A DNA stretch of 64,000 nucleotides, taken from the NCBI GenBank assembly GCA_022494885.1, contig JAGVSM010000520.1, positions 1 through 64,000 of the forward strand. Direction: 5' to 3'. Origin of the DNA: Micrasema longulum (taxonomy: Eukaryota > Arthropoda > Insecta > Trichoptera > Brachycentridae). The notes under the pieces were generated by a model. That model had not been told where the DNA came from. It saw only the letters and a list, made by a program, of their open reading frames with translations, and did no database searches. Of the stretch, positions 53,848 through 64,000 are shown one piece after another; within the stretch, counting starts at the first letter, position 1, and each line of letters begins with the position of its first letter. The position numbers and the translations under genes were made by a program.

Positions 53848-54105
53848 AGTTTTTTCGGCCTCATGGTGTAATGATCAGCGAGTTTGCGTACCAAACAAGA
53901 GGTCACGGGTTTGATTCCCGGCATGCTTGATATGAAATATTTATTTAAAAGGGTGTTTTCACACCAGAATATTTCATAGTGCCTGGACTGGTTCCCGAAG
54001 CGTAAGACTGATCATCTTATTTTCATGTAACAAAAAATAATCACAATACAGTGCGATTGGTGTATTGATGCAGTGCCATATGCACCATTAGGTGCGGAAA
54101 GATAT
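53848..54105 (+). repeat. tRNA-derived SINE, family 1
   Basis: TCGGCCTCATGGTGTAATGA, GTTTGCGTACCAAACAAGAG, GTCACGGGTTTGATTCCCGG, GAAATATTTATTTAAAAGGG, GAAGCGTAAGACTGATCATC, GCACCATTAGGTGCGGAAAG. Best-preserved head in the window. Confidence 0.9.
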
Positions 54106-55028
54106 CGCCTGATTTTAGTGGTCATTTCTAGGCCTCTAGGGGGTAAAGAAGATTCAAAACTGCACAGAATTTTAAAACTAAATAATTTCTACAGTGTTGT
54201 ATTAATTACAGCAACATGCGAGTGTGTACACATATACACACTATTACAGTGTTGATTTGATATGATATTTCATTGGCTTCATTTGTATGCAAGATCCTGT
54301 TACCAATTAAGATAGGCACCATTGATTAAGATAAATTCATAAATATCTGTTGCGAAATAACGAAAATTCACGATTTCGTGTATGGGAATTCAATTTGCTG
54401 AATTGAAATTTTGTTAATAAATTATTATTTTATTTAAACGCATACGAGTAATATCATATTAGGTACAGTAGTCTGATTTGATATTTTATTACCAAATTAA
54501 TGATTTTGGTAATTATGTTTTAAAAACTTGTGCCCTCCTTAGAGTGATAATAGTCAGCTAATCTTGGTAACGAGTTAAATTTTCAATAAAATTTGAATAA
54601 ATTTTTATTAAAATATTCTGCATCTCTATTTAAACATGTATAAAGGGGTAAAATTCAAAATGAGTTTATAAATGTTTGAAAATACTCAAAACATTGTTTA
54701 TGAATCCTACTGGTCCAAGAAGCTTAAATTTTTGATGAACTTTCAGACGTTCCCTATAGTTAGTAAAATAATAAGGTTGAATCTCGACGACATAAAGGTC
54801 TCAGCTCTTTTGATTTCGCGAAAACAATAAGATTAAAGAATCATTATACAATGCCTCTGTTCTCTTCCACACCTAAAATTCTTCTGAGACATTTGTTCTC
54901 AAAACTCAGTTCTTTGCTGTTTCGGGCACTAGTAAAGTGCTGCGATTCGCATACGTATTTGATAATAGGTATTATTGAGGAGTTATATAGGCGGCATTAG
55001 GTTCTGAGCAAACATCCAATCTTCAGAC
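54106..55028. other. No gene supported
   Basis: AT-rich, with no recognised repeat apart from a short R3-like phrase near 54680 (AATACTCAAAACATTG). Confidence 0.45.
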
Positions 55029-55482
55029 AGCCTTCACAATGTTAAATGTGGCACCTGGTATTTCTAGCTGCACTCCCAGTTCTGGTCGAAAGCTGCCATT
55101 TTCTGTAACATATACTCCCTGGTATTTGAAACTCTCGACCCTTTCGTTGACTTTGTTTGACAGGTTCAGAGGATTTCAAAATATTGATTTTTAAACCCAT
55201 GCATACGTGTCCAATCTATCTACAGTGGCTTGAAGAACCCCAATCGAATTGTCAATCATAACCGCATCATTAGCATACAGAGGGTCTGTAAGGTAGGCTT
55301 GGTCACAAAATGTTTGTTAGGAGGTGGATATTCTTCAATCTAGTGGGATCGGCTTGCTCAGAATGAAGTCTTTAAGGATTATGAAATAGAACGGTGCAAG
55401 GACGCAACTTTGATGAACTCCGGTATTAATTTTAAACCAATCTGTGACAATATCCTTAATTCTGACTCGGCATAAGTCATCA
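55029..55482 (-). pseudogene. RTE-like LINE polymerase fragment
   Basis: Minus strand: DDLCRVRIKDIVTDWFKINT, GVHQSCVLAPFYFIIL, then after frameshifts YLTDPLYANDAVMIDNSIGV, LQATVDRLDTYAW, NKVNERVESFKYQGVYVTEN, GSFRPELGVQLEIPGATFNI. LYANDAVM corresponds to the catalytic YADD box with the first Asp replaced by Asn. GV.Q.CVLAP is the preceding RT block and VE.F.Y.G is the thumb. A dead fragment of about 450 bp. Confidence 0.8.
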
Positions 55483-55734
55483 CGAAAAATCTTTCAAAAA
55501 ACAAAGCTAAATCGGTAGAAGCGGGTGCGAAGTGGTTAGTCACTCTGCTACGGTCTCACTACGCTACTCTGAAAACTGTTTTTTTGATTGGATACAATTG
55601 ATGTTTAAAAATTGATCGGTAAATTTCTTCCAAAATCGGTAGATCCTCCCAGATAACGGTAGAGTCGGCAGCGTTGCACTGCGCAGTTCTTGTTAGAATA
55701 AGTAATCTTAGTGGAGATGGCTTTTTTAAACCAA

Positions 55735-55930
55735 TGTTTCATACTTGGTTCTTATAAAAATTGGTGTTTTTACACTAGAATATTTTATGGTCTTTGGACT
55801 AGTACCTGAAGAGTAAGACTGATCTTGCCTTCATGTAACAAAAATGATCAAGATATGGTACGATTGGTGTACCGATGCAGTGCTCTATGCACCATTAGGT
55901 GCGGAAAGGGAATGCTCATGATGATGATGT
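55735..55930 (+). repeat. tRNA-derived SINE, family 1, 5'-truncated
   Basis: Starts inside the body (GGTGTTTTTACACTAGAATA) and runs through TGGACTAGTACCTGAAGAGT, CATGTAACAAAAATGATCAA, GCACCATTAGGTGCGGAAAG to GATGATGATG. Head missing. Confidence 0.85.
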
Positions 55931-55959
55931 AATTATAATAAATAGTGTAAATATAAATG

Positions 55960-56040
55960 TTCCCACAGATGCAGAATGGTGAATGTGACACAGTTTGCAA
56001 AGTGACCAGCTAACGACGGATTGTAATTGCAGACTTCAGT
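55960..56040 (-). repeat. R3 fragment
   Basis: GCAGAATGGTGAATGTGACA, CAGTTTGCAAAGTGACCAGC: the reversed R3 centre, diverged. Confidence 0.5.
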
Positions 56041-56810
56041 ATTCCAGTTTCAAATAGGCTCTCAATTTAATCGAAAAATATTTTGTTCATCAAAATTGAA
56101 TGTTCAATAAAGCACTGCAGTCATATTTTAAAGCGAAAATGTACTTTTAAAAAATGGGTAAATTAAGGATTTGACTCAGTCGAAAGCCCAAAAATTCTTT
56201 GAGATTCTTTCAAATTAACCTTTATAAAGGGTAAGGGATATAAAATTCTTATATTCTCAATAATGCTTTGCATAAATCAGGAGCGACGGTATTCGGAAGA
56301 CTGTTTAGTATAATTTAGTGAGTGCACAACCCAACTTTATGGAATATTTTAACTTAAAGAACTAAAACTTAAACAATTTAGTACGAAACAGTTGTAAAGA
56401 AGTGTATTGAGAAATTATTTATTGCGAGATATTAAATTTTTAATAGCTACGTTAGGTGGATGAAAATAAATACGAGTTATTTTGCGCTTGTGGTTATGAG
56501 GCTGTATTAAATTAAACATACTCGTACATACATTCAAATGTGTATAAGATATTACAACATCATTTATACAACATGATTTACATTTTCGACGCCAGATTGT
56601 TAAGTTTTAAGAAGCATATACAAAAAGCATTTTTATATTATTTTATTCGTTTTTATAATAATTTAATGACATTAAACATTGCTAGTTTTATTTCGATGTA
56701 CATTTTGTTTATGGATTTTTAATTTTTTTTATTTATTTATTTACCTCTTAAGTTAGCTTATATTAAAACTAATATAAACTATTATGTACATTTACATCAT
56801 CTATATATAT
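56041..56810. other. No gene supported
   Basis: AT-rich. The 60-codon plus frame at 56540-56722 has no domain. Confidence 0.45.
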
Positions 56811-57303
56811 TTACATTTCCTTACAGTAACTTGTACATTTATTTTTAAATTCTTTCAGACACTTTTCATTCTTCATACATTCAGGCATCTCATCATACAT
56901 TTTTAAACCCTTATACATCAAACAATTTTGCGACTCAGCTCTTTTCAATAATGGTAGTCTTATTTTATCCTTTTGTCTAGTAGCATATTCATGACAATTT
57001 TTGTTTAAGACAATTTTATCCTTAAAATATTTTGGTAATTTATCGTGAAAAAATTTATGTATAAATATCAACATATTAAATTTAAGTCTCCTTCTTACAG
57101 ATTACCATTTTAGTTCATCTCTCATTTTTTTTACATTGCTATATTTATTTTTCTTAAGAACTATTCTCATCGCTTTATTTTGTAAAATTTCTAGTTTATT
57201 TAAATTTCCTTCGTTTGCTAAAAATAATATTGTTGAGCAGTAATCTATATGTGGAAGAATGATTGTTTTGTAAATTAGTTCTGCAGTATCTAATTTATAT
57301 TTA
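56811..57303 (-). pseudogene. LINE reverse-transcriptase C-terminal remnant, family A
   Basis: Minus strand: LDTAELIYKTIILPHIDYCS, TILFLANEGNLNKLEILQNK, AMRIVLKKNKYSNVKKMRDE, LKW, a stop, SVRRRLKFNMLIFIHKFFHD, KLPKYFKDKIVLNKNCHEYA, TRQKDKIRLPLLKRAESQN and an end KNKCTSYCKEM at 56811. It aligns with the copy at 4589-5172. Only one in-frame stop interrupts about 160 codons. Confidence 0.88.
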
Positions 57304-57535
57304 TTTTATTTTATCTATATTTTTAATTTTTGTTGTTTGCTTGTTTATTATTATAAAGATAATTCGTTATGACAAATCAGTCTTTTCCCGTACCACAGAG
57401 AAACGGCGAGTGCTGCCAGTGTAAAAAACCTTGGGCCAAAGCACCTACTTAAATTTATTCGTCACTCTCCATACCAAATTAATGGTTAAGGACAGTAAGA
57501 AAACATATAATCCTCCCAAACACAAACAAACAAAC
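57304..57535. other. Short spacer between two LINE relics
   Basis: AT-rich with a (CAAA)n run just before 57536, probably the variable tail of the next LINE. Nothing else. Confidence 0.5.
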
Positions 57536-57536
57536 C

Positions 57537-58663
57537 ATCACGCCGTTTCCCCGTAAGGGTAGGCAGAGAGGAAAGAACGCCACAACACTCTATCTTTGCA
57601 TACAGATCTCGCTTCCTCTACATTCATACATCTTCTCATGCACGCGCGCCGATTATTCCGACTTTTGACATGCCCATCTTTAAGTATTTGTTGGATTTGG
57701 TCATGTCATGTCTTTCTCGGTGTTCCTCTGTTTCTGCATCCATCAACATTCACATTGTAAATATTCTTAGCCGTTTTATTGCTGTCCGTTCGCTCTACAT
57801 GTTCAAACCAGCGCAGAGCACCTTTCTTGATTTTGTCGATAATGCTTATCTCAGCCTTACATAATGTACGGATCTCTACATTTATTCATCTATCGTACAT
57901 AGTTTTACCTCACATTCGCCTGAAAGATCGCATTTCGACAGCATTCAGCCTACTTTCATCCCCGTTTTTTACAAGTCTACACTTCGCTCCCATACATCAG
58001 GGTTGGGGCCAGGACTCCATTGTAAACTGCTAATTTTGCCTCTTGCGACAAATATTTATTTGTCAAGGTTGATTAAAGTGCACCGTTCACTCTGTTCCCG
58101 GCACTCACCCTCCATTTAATATCTTTCTTCTTTCAGTCATTCTATCCTTAGTAAATATACTTCCCAGATACACAGATTCCTCTACTTGTTTTAGTATAAC
58201 CCCATTCACAATGATTTCATATTTAGTCATTCTTTCATTTCTATTAAAAACGATTTATGGACATTCATGCAGTTCCTTTTTGTTGTTAGCAAGACGCACG
58301 GCATCATCAGCATACAAAAAACAATTGACGGTTAAATCACCCATTTTTGCTACCATTCTTAAACCTTTCAGTTCTTTCATGCAGTTATCGATATATACGT
58401 TGAACAGCCATGGTGACATCCCACATCCCTGCTTCACTCCTTTATGAATGTCAAACCACGATGAGTATGATCCGTTTACCCTAACGCATGCTGTGCTGTC
58501 TTTATACAGAGAAGCAGTAGCTCGTGTCAGATTTTCGCTCACTCCATACTCCGATATCACCTTTATAATATGTCAACTCTATCAAACGCTTTTTGCTCAT
58601 CGACAAATGCGCAGAAAAGCTTTTGATTTTTAGAAATATTTTTTTCTGTCCAGTACTCATACA
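57537..58663 (-). pseudogene. RTE-like LINE, polymerase to 3' end
   Basis: Minus strand: LYEYWTEKNISKNQKLFCAF then VDEQKAFDRVD (palm motif A with catalytic Asp), a frameshift, then 58560-58255 GVSENLTRATASLYKDSTAC, WFDIHKGVKQGCGMSPWLFN, VYIDNCMKELKGLRMV, TVNCFLYADDAVRLANNKKE (YADD catalytic box intact). The tail from 58250 to 57560 is frameshifted but shows the YLGS and RGTPRKT-like order. The 3' end CTCTGCCTACCCTTACGGGG then AAACGGCGTGATGG matches the 20523-21303 element. The longest LINE relic in the window, about 1.1 kb. Confidence 0.9.
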
Positions 58664-59584
58664 GTACTCCCAAAGATTTTTAAAATATGTATATATTTTC
58701 AGGTGTAATTATATACTTTAGAAATCAAATTGACTAAAAAACCTCTCATTGAAAAATTCTAGATGATTTAACTATAAAAAAATCCCTAATTTGTCTCTTA
58801 TAAAAAAATAGGTTTTTGGAGATACTCTAGTTTACCTCTCACTCATGGATTTATTTTGTTGGATTCTACACATTAGTACTGATATACGATTGTTTGAATT
58901 TTTGATTTTTTTTTTATATTTTATTTTTTCATTGCAAGATGTAATCGTTGTGTTTTTTCTTCTAAGTTAGTTTTATATTTGTTTATGATATAAAAAAAAA
59001 ATGGTTTACTTGTTTTTAAAATGTTTAAACCATATAAAAATGACAGATATATACTAACTAACATTCAACAAACTAAATTTAAACTATAAACGTGTATATT
59101 TTATTAATTTGCGAAAAAATCCAGGTTCACCTTACTTCTGGCAGGCATTTTCTCATGGAATTAAAAAAAATATATATAGTTAATTTTTTAAATTTTTGAT
59201 TTTTTTATATTTTTTATTTCATCTTAAAATAGTACAAACATAATAAATGAATGTCCTAATATTAACTTTTATTTAATATTTTATTTGAAAAAAGTTTTGT
59301 AATCTTATTTTACAGCAATAATCTGATTTTTTCAGCGGTTGCAACGATAACATTAAGTGACTTTTTTATTACAAGTTAGAGCCAGTGAGACACTTCTTGC
59401 ACGAATATTTTAATGCTCAATATTTCCAAGTTTGAGCAATAATCATAACCGTAATAACAATAACCCGGAATTGGAGTTCGTAAAATGGGGATACTTAGCT
59501 TGTAAGAGGGTACTCTTGGTACATCACTGTTAAAGGTTCATTTTTTAATAAGAAAAACTCGTTGATAATGAAATATAAATTTTC
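58664..59584. other. AT-rich, no gene supported
   Basis: Multiple T and A runs. Nothing recognised. Confidence 0.5.
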
Positions 59585-59790
59585 CCAAATTCCCTATCCG
59601 CATTAAGTGGTGCAAATAGCACTGCATTTGTGCTCTAATTGCGACATATCTGGATAATTTATAAAATATGGAAGGTGTGGTCAATTAGTCTCACGGCTCC
59701 AGTACATAAACAATGAAATATTGCAGTGCCGAACCAATCTGAAGTATGAAAAGGGCACGCTTAACCACTAGACTAAGAGGTGGACGTATC
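59585..59790 (-). repeat. tRNA-derived SINE, family 1-like, diverged
   Basis: Minus strand: CCACCTCTTAGTCTAGTGGT then TAAGCGTGCCCTTTTCATAC, a B-box relic GATTGGTTCGGCACTGC, TATTTCATTGTTTATGTACT, GGAGCCGTGAGACTAATTGA and the tail GCGGATAGGGAATTTGGG. Head A box TAGTCTAGTGG. Confidence 0.7.
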
Positions 59791-59984
59791 TGTAATCGAT
59801 TTCATTTTTTGAGTTTTTACCTGAGTAGCTATCGAGTCATAAACGCTAGTGCAGGGTTCTGGTTCTATTTTACACACAGCATTGTATTTTTCATCCACCT
59901 AGAAGAAGGAAATATTAAATTTAAAAAAATCCAGGCATTAACGGGGCTTTTTAACTTTTATAGGCTAGTATTATTATTTTGCAC

Positions 59985-60140
59985 GGTGGGGCATTCCCTA
60001 TTTTGTTCAGACATCTATCAATTTTCATTTGGAAACAATCTTTTTTTGAATCACTTATTTTTGTGAAGTAAAAGAGTTAAAACATAATAAATTGACTTAC
60101 TTGAAATTTTATTGAATTACTTCACCTATGCAAGCTAAGG
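59985..60140 (+). repeat. R3 fragment, 3' part
   Basis: TTTGTGAAGTAAAAGAGTTA and TTTTATTGAATTACTTCACC match the end of R3. Weak upstream. Confidence 0.4.
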
Positions 60141-61034
60141 CCCTTAAAGGGGTTATGATTTGTGTTTGATTTTTTTTTGCGCCAAAATAAATATGGTCAT
60201 ATGTAGCATACATTTACCAAAGTATATAGGTACATAATTTTTGAAAAGAATAATACGGCTCTATAATTATTTAAAAACTTCTTTTTTTTTGCTTAAATAA
60301 TAACGCATCAGGTTTTATAAATAAGCTACAGGTGGGATAAGATTGATAGTCCTTATTTCCGGAAGTTTGGTAAACCCCATTTTGAACGGCCAGACCGTAA
60401 TAACCGTCACGAAAATTTCAAATGCGTTTATCTCTACAAAATATATTTTTACTGGTCTAACAGATCATTATCGATTCACCTAACTGCATCTTTAAAATGA
60501 AGTACATTACTTAAAGAAGCACGTATCTATTTTACGATATATTTTATTTTTCATAACTAAACAATTTTGTCTTTTTTTTTTTACTTGTGCAATTTTTATT
60601 CCTAAAAAAGACGATTTTTATTTTTTCTACGTGGTTTTTTAGCAGTTATTATTTAGAACTGAAAAAAAAATGATTCAGGTTAAACTTCGAATGATTAATG
60701 ACCGCAGAGCACGATTTTAATGAAAAGGTTTGGTTTGCTATAAATTTATGCAAAATAAACTGATATAAATGTTATTTATGTTTAAAGCGATAACTTTGTG
60801 GTCAAACATTTTCACTAATGCTCGCCCACCACATACCGCACACCGCATCTGAGGACATAAGTCTCCTTGGCTGTGCCCACATACACGGAAAATTTGCTCG
60901 TTGTCAAACGAGAAAAGCTGCCCGAAGGAGCTCTCTTAAACCTGGTAGCCTTAGCATCTTTGTGCTGGAAAAAAGTAATCCAGAAGTCTATAATATGTAT
61001 TTCATTGGATTGAGAAGAGAGGGAAGTGAATTTT
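60141..61034. other. No gene supported
   Basis: The 77-codon plus frame at 60818-61051 (HIPHTASEDISLLGCAHIHG, KFARCQTRKAARRSSLKPG) is not recognised and abuts the LINE remnant on the other strand. The rest is AT-rich. Confidence 0.35.
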
Positions 61035-61433
61035 TCACTGACTGGGATTGAATTGATTGGACATGATCAATTCGTCGAAATGATTACAAAACTTTTTAAA
61101 AGCCTTGAAATTATTTTTAGAAGCCACCAGATCTGTATATCCGATAGAATTTATAACAGGGCCACGGATAGTAGCGAGAAGCTTCATTCGGTAATCATAG
61201 AGAAGGGGAAAGGGACAAGACCACAGGATGTGTTCAGAAGATTGGTTAGGATATCCGCAGCAGCACGAAGGGGAGTCAATAATATTAAAAACAAATATTT
61301 TTTTATTAAATTTACCATGACCCGATAAAAACTGGGTAGTCCAGTGATCGGGGACAACCCAAGAAGATTCTAAGCGCTGACGAATTGAAGGAAAAAAAGA
61401 AAGGTAACCCTCCATGAAGGGGAAGATTCCCAT
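61035..61433 (-). pseudogene. R1-type LINE C-terminal domain
   Basis: Minus strand, 132 codons from the ATG at 61433: RQRLESSWVVPDHWTTQFLS, GHGKFNKKIFVFNIIDSPSC, CCGYPNQSSEHILWSCPFPL. The TQFL(S/T)GHG block followed by C-x-CG...EHI(L/V)W.CP is the cysteine-histidine motif after the polymerase in R1/Tad-type LINEs (family knowledge). The polymerase is missing, and the frame is open to its stop at 61035. A relic fragment. Confidence 0.82.
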
Positions 61434-61684
61434 CGCGATTGCTAAGCATTAAGAAGAGTATTTAAAGTCATTTTTTAAATATTTGATCGAGACATTCCTT
61501 CAGTTGGAAGTAGACGGACGCCACCAATAACAGAGGAACGCAATTTTCACTAATGCCAGTAAATATAAGTATATAATTACTGACCGACTTTTTAGTCTAC
61601 CGGTTTCGTTTTTGACTCCGAAATCTAGCATTGTCACGAACCATTTGGACACACTCAAAATATGGTTGATAAATCATCACTTTA
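61434..61684. other. Spacer with a shared hairpin phrase
   Basis: CCGACTTTTTAGTCTACCGG near 61584 is shared with the centre of the palindrome at 36542-36650. Otherwise nothing. Confidence 0.4.
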
Positions 61685-61775
61685 GAATATGTAAATCACG
61701 TTCGGGTAGAATTGGGTTCGAAGCTCGGACCTGTAATCCGCGAGTCCGCAACACTAGTCACGGGACCACAACCCG
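61685..61775 (-). repeat. tRNA-derived SINE, family 2, head
   Basis: Minus strand: CGGGTTGTGGTCCCGTGACT, AGTGTTGCGGACTCGCGG, GAGCTTCGAACCCAATTC. B box GCTTCGAACCC. The 71-codon plus frame over it is an artefact. Confidence 0.75.
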
Positions 61776-62609
61776 ATTCGTATGATTACTCCTATTTTCA
61801 GTATTTATTTCTCAAAGTTTCATTTCATTTTTTTACCTCTGAGTGGCTTTACCCCTTAATACGAAAAAACAACTTCTCTCATTTATGTACGTTATTATTA
61901 ATTCAGTCCTCTTTAAATCCATGTTAATTTATCAGAAATATTTCACATGTGATCATTATTATGTTTCTCAAGTACACGTGTACTGAGATCCTTTAGCGAG
62001 ATAATGAAGACGGAATGAATTCAGGGTCACGTGCAATTACTTTATTCACGATGGCAGATCCTGAAGGATGTATGTGAATAAATTGTATTTCTATGAGAGA
62101 AGGCTGTAAGAGAGGCTTTATCTAATACTAAGGACGTAAAAGATGAAACACAGGAGACGGAACTAAAGGGTGAGATAGAGGTAGGAGAAAGGGTAACTCA
62201 CAAAGCAGAATATATTATTTAGATACTAACTACAAGTGTCATTGTCTTTTCATGTATGGCTTTGCTTGCGATTTACATCACCGCTGCTTAAATTAGCGTA
62301 AGCATTGTGAATACAAAATTACTATAGAAATCATGATAACTGTAAGTTGTCAAAACTACTTGCTAATATTTTTTATTTAATTTTGTTTTATGTACGCCCT
62401 AGGGGTTATAGATTTAAAAAAAAGAATTCTTGGAATAAAAATTTAATAATGCAACATCACCTAATTTAAAAGAAATTATTTATAATTTGTTACGGAAATA
62501 TGTAAATTGATGAAAATAAGCGCTAGAAAAAAATGTGATTGTGAAATGATCTTGAAAGTGGCATGGTTGCTCGGATTGCAAATGGGTATTATTCTTTTTT
62601 TGAAATAGA
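61776..62609. other. No gene supported
   Basis: Mixed composition with a purine-rich patch at 62090-62200. Nothing recognised. Confidence 0.4.
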
Positions 62610-63090
62610 GCGGCCTCTCAATCTGCCTTCATTAGAGAAACGAATAACTGAGATGGACTTTATACGCATTTAAAAATTGCTTAATGATATAAGTGATGTC
62701 CCATCTCTGTTGCAGTTTATTTCTTTATATGTTACCATAAGTCTTCATTTGCTATTTATTAAATCTTTCAAGAGCAACTTTTATTTTGATGCCCCAATGT
62801 CAAGATTGTGTAGATTTATCAATTCGTCACATAACATGGAATTATTTTGGATAGATCTTACGGCTTTTCGTAGATATCTTTGCCACTAAAACAGTCAGGG
62901 ATGAAGATATATCGGCATGGTGTAGCTTGAAGTCTTATATGTATATATCGAACATTATTTTACTGCTTTTGTTTGTCTTTGCCATATAGTTGTTTATTAT
63001 TTTTGTTGAGTTTCTTATAAATTATATTATGTTATTTTATGTAACTGTTGTCATTGGCTTAAACTATATATATAATAAATAAAAAAAGAA
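62610..63090 (+). pseudogene. LINE C-terminus and 3' UTR (family E)
   Basis: The plus strand encodes RPLNLPSLEKRITEMDFIRI, a stop, KLLNDISDVPSLLQFISLYV, LLFIKSFKSNFYFDAPMSRL, CRFINSSHNMELFWIDLTAF, RRYLCH and a stop near 62889. The 3' UTR (GTTTGTCTTTGCCATATAGT, CATTGGCTTAAACTATATAT) ends AATAAATAAAAAAAG. It aligns along its length with 41607-42095. It has its own in-frame stop after DFIRI and a frameshift in the VP..... block. Confidence 0.88.
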
Positions 63091-63448
63091 ATCTTTTAGT
63101 ATGTTGCAAAAAACCCGTTATTTTTATAATTATAACCATAAAAATGAATAAATATTTTTAATGACTTTAAACCACTGAAACAATAATCGTAAAATAATAT
63201 TATTCATCATACAAAATCGGTAGCTGTAAACAGTTTAGTATTTTTTATTTTATATATTGCTACAATGTAACATATCATTTATTTTTTTATCCTTATTCGC
63301 ATCCAACAGTGTTCATGACGCTGCATTAGTATTTTGATTGCAGCATATTTTAATAATTCAACACATGGTGGAAAAATGATCAGTCTTCAGGCCGAAATAT
63401 TTAAGTTAAAATATTTTTTTTTAATTGTCAGTATATTATAACCCATGA
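63091..63448. other. AT-rich, nothing recognised
   Basis: No feature supported. Confidence 0.5.
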
Positions 63449-63848
63449 TATATACACGGTTTTTCAGGGCCATACTGCGAAACTTCAGAGGAACATTCCT
63501 AATGGTTAGCTGATAAAAATCCTAATAATTTTTTTCCAAGAAGTAAATATTTGATTTCTCGGACAAGCATCCCTTCCACAAACCCCTACCCCTCCCCGAC
63601 AAAAAAAATGCCATAAAAACGTATTTGACCAACAAAGCGATACGTACTAGACGCGGACAAAGGAAGGGGCTGGGTAAGGGGTTTGTGGAGGGACTGTTAG
63701 TCCGAAAAATGAAAGATTTTTTCCATTTTGAGATCACGATTTAAAAAAAAAAATTTTTTGGAAAAACTTTATGGGGATTTTTTTAAAGCTTACCATGAGA
63801 AACGTTCCTCTGAAGTTTCGCGGTCTGGCCCTGAAAAACCGTGTATAT
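63449..63848. mobile_element. 400-bp hairpin MITE with full-length inverted arms
   Basis: Left ATATACACGGTTTTTCAGGG, CCATACTGCGAAACTTCAGA, GGAACATTCC; reversed right ATATACACGGTTTTTCAGGG, CCAGACCGCGAAACTTCAGA, GGAACGTTTC. Similarity continues inward (TTCTCGGACAAGCATCCCTT and TTTTCGGACTAACAGTCCCT, then CCACAAACCCC) almost to the centre near 63630, so the element is nearly one palindrome. Non-coding. The edges lie in TATAT, compatible with a TA duplication. Confidence 0.88.
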
Positions 63849-64000
63849 TAAATAACATTTTTAAAAAAATAATACTTAGATATAAATTATGATGTTGTAG
63901 AAACTGCAGTGCAACCTGATTCTTGCAGTCAAACCACGACTAAATTCGCCAGTAAATCTGAAAGGGTTGGACTTGTAAGACCCCCCCTGAAAGATTTCGG
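63849..64000. other. Window end, nothing recognised
   Basis: AT-rich, then a GC-richer edge ending in GACCCCCCCTGAAAGATTTC. No feature supported. Confidence 0.5.

Noticed and set aside
53848..53930. Possible tRNA-Gly gene
   Set aside because: The A and B boxes are present, but the cloverleaf is imperfect and the sequence continues into the SINE family 1 body. It is a SINE head.
1..64000. CRISPR array, bacterial operon or phage
   Set aside because: No regularly spaced short repeats with unique spacers, no ribosome-binding-site-led gene chains. The sequence is plainly eukaryotic.

Overview
This window is eukaryotic, AT-rich, repeat-dense nuclear DNA, most likely from an insect. The evidence is the lack of any prokaryotic gene layout, the abundance of tRNA-derived SINEs, several clades of decayed LINEs, hAT and pogo-type DNA elements and hairpin MITEs, and an exon with a eukaryotic splice donor. 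The order of insect cannot be fixed from the sequence.

Only one host protein-coding segment is recognised with confidence. It is the first coding exon (62 codons, minus strand, 13470-13655) of a TMTC-type gene, closest in sequence to TMTC3 as I know the family. TMTC proteins are transmembrane and TPR-containing ER O-mannosyltransferases that act on cadherins. The exon carries a signal-anchor helix followed by the conserved FVFDD segment and NDFWGTPM block, and ends exactly on a GTAAGC donor. A CpG-rich block at about 14200-14750 lies upstream of it and is a candidate promoter or enhancer. No second exon was found down to position 1, so intron 1 probably exceeds 13 kb and the leftward 13 kb would be intronic.

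Everything else is intergenic or intronic sequence filled with mobile elements. Region by region: 1-8 kb holds a 247-bp near-perfect palindrome, a GC-rich candidate regulatory block (2.45-3.26 kb), a LINE tail and a tRNA-Gly-like SINE. 8-13 kb holds a pogo transposase N-terminal relic, a tandem array of about 100-bp units, a long-TIR MITE, an RTE-like LINE and a LINE nested inside another repeat. 13-20 kb holds the TMTC exon, an hAT element with its 8-bp duplication, a MITE and a second GC-rich block. 20-25 kb holds an RTE-like LINE with a perfect 18-bp target duplication, a 43-bp minisatellite, an hAT MITE and a 450-bp heptamer microsatellite. 25-43 kb holds MITEs, SINEs, LINE remnants and many copies of an unclassified 335-bp repeat called R3 here. 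43-49 kb holds a 969-bp pogo-like element with TIRs and a TA duplication, and an inverted R3 cluster. 49-64 kb holds LINE fragments of at least four families, SINE copies and a 400-bp hairpin MITE.

The most distinctive material is R3 (at least a dozen copies), R4, the two tRNA-derived SINE families and the hairpin MITEs. No CRISPR array, bacterial operon, intact autonomous transposon or intact tRNA gene was seen. Clade names for LINEs are from remembered protein signatures, and family assignments need a database search.
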